From JAZNLR01 sp045579195 (GTDB taxonomy: Bacteria; Bacillota; Clostridia; Christensenellales; CAMQZB01): a stretch of DNA of 7,213 nucleotides. Every line of letters begins with the position of its first letter. Position 1 is the first letter of the stretch. The stretch covers positions 1 to 7,213 of the forward strand of contig JAZNLR010000128.1 of assembly GCA_045579195.1 (NCBI GenBank). Reading direction: 5' to 3'. Shown one piece after another: positions 6,143-7,213 of the stretch. Below the pieces are notes generated by a model, which had not been told where the DNA came from, searched no databases, and saw only the letters and a list, made by a program, of their open reading frames with translations. Made by a program: the position numbers and the translations under genes.

Positions 6143-6940
6143 TTAAGCCGCAACAAACAGGGCTGCAGGCAGCACCATGTTGTAAACGATGGCCATTCCC
6201 ATGGAGAACAGCATGCTGATGGGGATTGCGTAATTTTCCAGCCATTTCCATTTGAACTTCTTCATCAAAAGTCCGCAGATCGCCATAACGACGGCGGAAG
6301 TGATGAGCGTGAGAACGGAAACGAGGATGCTTCCCGTGGTCGCGGGGATGGTCACGTTCGGCTGCGTGCGGTCGGTGGTCTCACCCGAGAGCGCGGAGCT
6401 CAAGAACGCAGAGATAAGGCCGAGGAAGAGCGCAGACATCAAAATGGACATCCACTTCGGATCGCGGGATTTCAAGATCTTCATTCCGCCCTGGATCTTC
6501 TTGTTAAAGAGGATAATCAGAATGACGGAGAGCATAATGCCGAGCGTCATGACCCAAGCAATTGCCGTGAACCCCTCAGGCGTGCTTGCGGCAGAGGAGA
6601 GCGTTCCTCCCATTGCATCTGCAACCGCCTGTGCCGCGGGAACTTCATAGGTGATGGCGCCGATGACTGAAAGGCGAACCCAAGGCAAGGGGATGCCCAA
6701 CGAGCCGGCGAGCGTGACGACCGTGAGAAGGACCGCAATGGACGGTGCGATCGTGAAGACGGCGGCGGAAAGCGCGGCGTCTTTCAGTTTCTTTGTTGAG
6801 AGCCCGAGCCTCTTTCCTTCACGGATGGCTTTGATTAAAAACCAGAATGCCATAAAGAGAACGAAAGCGACGACAATTCCCGCGATGACGTATAAGAACG
6901 GATCGTTTTGGAAATCGGCATTTGCAAGCAAGGCGTGCAT
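6143..6940 (-). CDS. DUF5058-type integral membrane protein, putative transporter subunit
   Basis: This 265-residue membrane protein resembles the DUF5058 family of Bacillota, a family without an established function as far as I know. The recognition rests on memory of the block from about 60 to 102: FTIAPSIAVLLTVVTLAGS, then LGIPLPWVRLSVIGAITYE and VPAA. Hydrophobic segments lie at about 15-36, 55-82, 88-108, 124-145, 163-183, 203-226 and 236-262. A positively charged loop (REGKRLGLSTKKLKD, 40-54) follows the first segment, which puts that loop on the cytoplasmic side by the positive-inside rule. The extracellular N-terminus is short, with no signal peptide. The start at ATG 6940 has GGAGGAG at 6946-6952, 5 nt upstream. 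The frame stays open further upstream to 7186, but that extension crosses a promoter and low-complexity DNA and is not credible. It is first in a two-gene operon with another membrane protein 18 nt downstream, which suggests a heteromeric transporter. Confidence 0.85.
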   Translation of the reverse strand: MHALLANADFQNDPFLYVIAGIVVAFVLFMAFWFLIKAIREGKRLGLSTKKLKDAALSAAVFTIAPSIAVLLTVVTLAGSLGIPLPWVRLSVIGAITYEVPAAQAVADAMGGTLSSAASTPEGFTAIAWVMTLGIMLSVILIILFNKKIQGGMKILKSRDPKWMSILMSALFLGLISAFLSSALSGETTDRTQPNVTIPATTGSILVSVLTLITSAVVMAICGLLMKKFKWKWLENYAIPISMLFSMGMAIVYNMVLPAALFVAA

Positions 6941-6974
6941 AATTTCTCCTCCAAAAAGCAGTTTTTTTGTTTTT

Positions 6975-7003
6975 ATTATAGCAAAGATTTGATGCGCTCG
7001 CAA
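6975..7003 (-). promoter_or_regulatory. Promoter of the two-gene membrane-protein operon
   Basis: On the - strand a perfect -10 TATAAT (6975-6980) lies 17 nt after a weaker -35 TTGCGA (6998-7003, four of six matches to TTGACA). The predicted start is near 6968, giving a leader of about 28 nt that carries the GGAGGAG ribosome binding site. The near-consensus -10 with a weak -35 suggests moderate strength or activator help. Confidence 0.75.
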
Positions 7004-7029
7004 CAGAAAAATAGAGGAAGAAAGCACAG

Positions 7030-7079
7030 AAAAAAAGTTTTTGAAAAAGGGAAAAATAGTTAAAAAAAGGGTAAAAAAA
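7030..7079 (+). promoter_or_regulatory. Phased A-tracts upstream of a strong promoter (UP-element-like)
   Basis: Five A-runs of 5-7 bases occur at 7030-7036, 7044-7048, 7052-7056, 7062-7068 and 7073-7079. The last three are centred 11 bp apart, close to one helical turn, which favours intrinsic DNA bending. They end 3 bp before the TTGACA box. This is the position where A/T-rich UP elements contact the RNA polymerase alpha subunit C-terminal domains at rRNA and other very strong promoters. The final two runs form a direct repeat TAAAAAAAG. Confidence 0.6.
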
Positions 7080-7082
7080 GTG

Positions 7083-7111
7083 TTGACAAAGGAGAAAGGA
7101 TGTGGTAATAT
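7083..7111 (+). promoter_or_regulatory. Strong + strand promoter, probably of an rRNA operon
   Basis: A perfect -35 TTGACA (7083-7088) is followed after 17 nt by TAATAT (7106-7111) as -10, with TG one base upstream (TGGTAATAT, extended -10). An overlapping TATATA could act as an alternative -10. Transcription would begin near 7118. It faces away from the membrane-protein operon. Its strength, the A-tract block upstream and the downstream leader all fit a stable-RNA promoter. Confidence 0.8.
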
Positions 7112-7117
7112 ATATAA

Positions 7118-7134
7118 GCTGTCGTTGGGACAGC
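7118..7134 (+). other. Hairpin at the predicted 5' end of the transcript
   Basis: GCTGTC (7118-7123) and GACAGC (7129-7134) form a 6-bp stem with a 5-nt loop (GTTGG). The predicted transcription start falls at the first stem base, so the RNA would begin in a hairpin. It lacks a T tract, so it is not a terminator. A role in 5'-end protection or leader folding is possible but inferred. Confidence 0.5.
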
Positions 7135-7213
7135 GCTGTAAATTGAAAACTGAATGAAGGAAAAGAATTGAGAAAAGAATAACCAAAGAATGTTCTTGTC
7201 AAAACTTTGAATT
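7118..7213 (+). ncRNA. Probable 5' leader of a ribosomal RNA operon (16S gene beyond the window)
   Basis: No open reading frame with a ribosome binding site starts here. The leader has ATTGAAAACTGAATGAAGG (7142-7160) and later TGTTCTTGTCAAAACTTTGA (7191-7210). TTGAAAACTGAA and TGTTCTTTGAAAACT-type sequences are typical of Bacillota pre-16S leaders and 16S-23S spacers, where they form boxA antitermination and processing elements. Three AAAGAAT copies lie between them. The mature 16S sequence has not begun by 7213. A tRNA operon or another stable RNA leader is the main alternative. Confidence 0.6.

Noticed and set aside
6941..7186. N-terminal extension of the DUF5058-type protein by 82 codons
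   Set aside because: The stretch covers a promoter on the same strand plus A-tract DNA. Its translation is Phe/Leu/Ser low-complexity, and the GGAGGAG site supports ATG 6940.
1..7213. Search for CRISPR arrays, insertion sequences, tRNA genes, att sites or phage genes
   Set aside because: No spaced identical repeats of suitable length, transposase motifs, cloverleaf sequences or flanking duplications were seen by eye.

Overview
The window looks like chromosomal DNA from a Gram-positive anaerobe, most likely a Clostridia-type member of the Bacillota. The evidence is the strong GGAGG-type ribosome binding sites, short U-tailed hairpin terminators, consensus TTGACA/TATAAT promoters, an oxygen-sensitive type of Fe-S cysteine desulfidase, a Macs-like acyl-CoA synthetase, and an rRNA-leader-like sequence with a TTGAAAACTGAA element at the right end. 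The exact lineage cannot be read from the sequence. No mobile element, CRISPR array, tRNA or mature rRNA was found.

Left part, + strand (1-3005): the C-terminal end of an unrecognised protein overlaps gltX (glutamyl-tRNA synthetase) by 11 nt. gltX is followed 11 nt later by a cyuA/YhaM-type [4Fe-4S] L-cysteine desulfidase. The run ends at a strong hairpin with A and T tracts on opposite sides, so it can terminate transcription from both directions.

Middle part, - strand (5348 down to 2968): a promoter (TTTACA-17-TATAAT with an extended -10) drives a two-gene operon. It encodes an XRE-type helix-turn-helix regulator with a C-terminal cupin sensor domain and, 3 nt later, a Macs/ACSM-like AMP-forming acyl-CoA synthetase. 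The operon ends in the shared bidirectional terminator. The likely logic is that a carboxylic acid or its CoA thioester is sensed by the cupin and controls activation of that acid, but no substrate can be read from the sequence.

Right part, - strand (7003 down to 5362): a second promoter drives two small polytopic membrane proteins, a DUF5058-type protein and a partner with a conserved Gly-rich loop. They are co-transcribed and end at their own terminator just before the XRE/acyl-CoA synthetase promoter. They look like the two subunits of an undescribed transporter.

Right edge, + strand (about 7030-7213): phased A-tracts, a near-consensus extended -10 promoter, a hairpin at the predicted RNA 5' end and a boxA-like leader. 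Together these suggest the start of an rRNA operon whose 16S gene lies beyond the window. It diverges from the membrane-protein operon.

The most promising less-described item is the membrane-protein pair. The rest is mostly recognisable housekeeping and metabolic sequence with well-formed regulatory sites.
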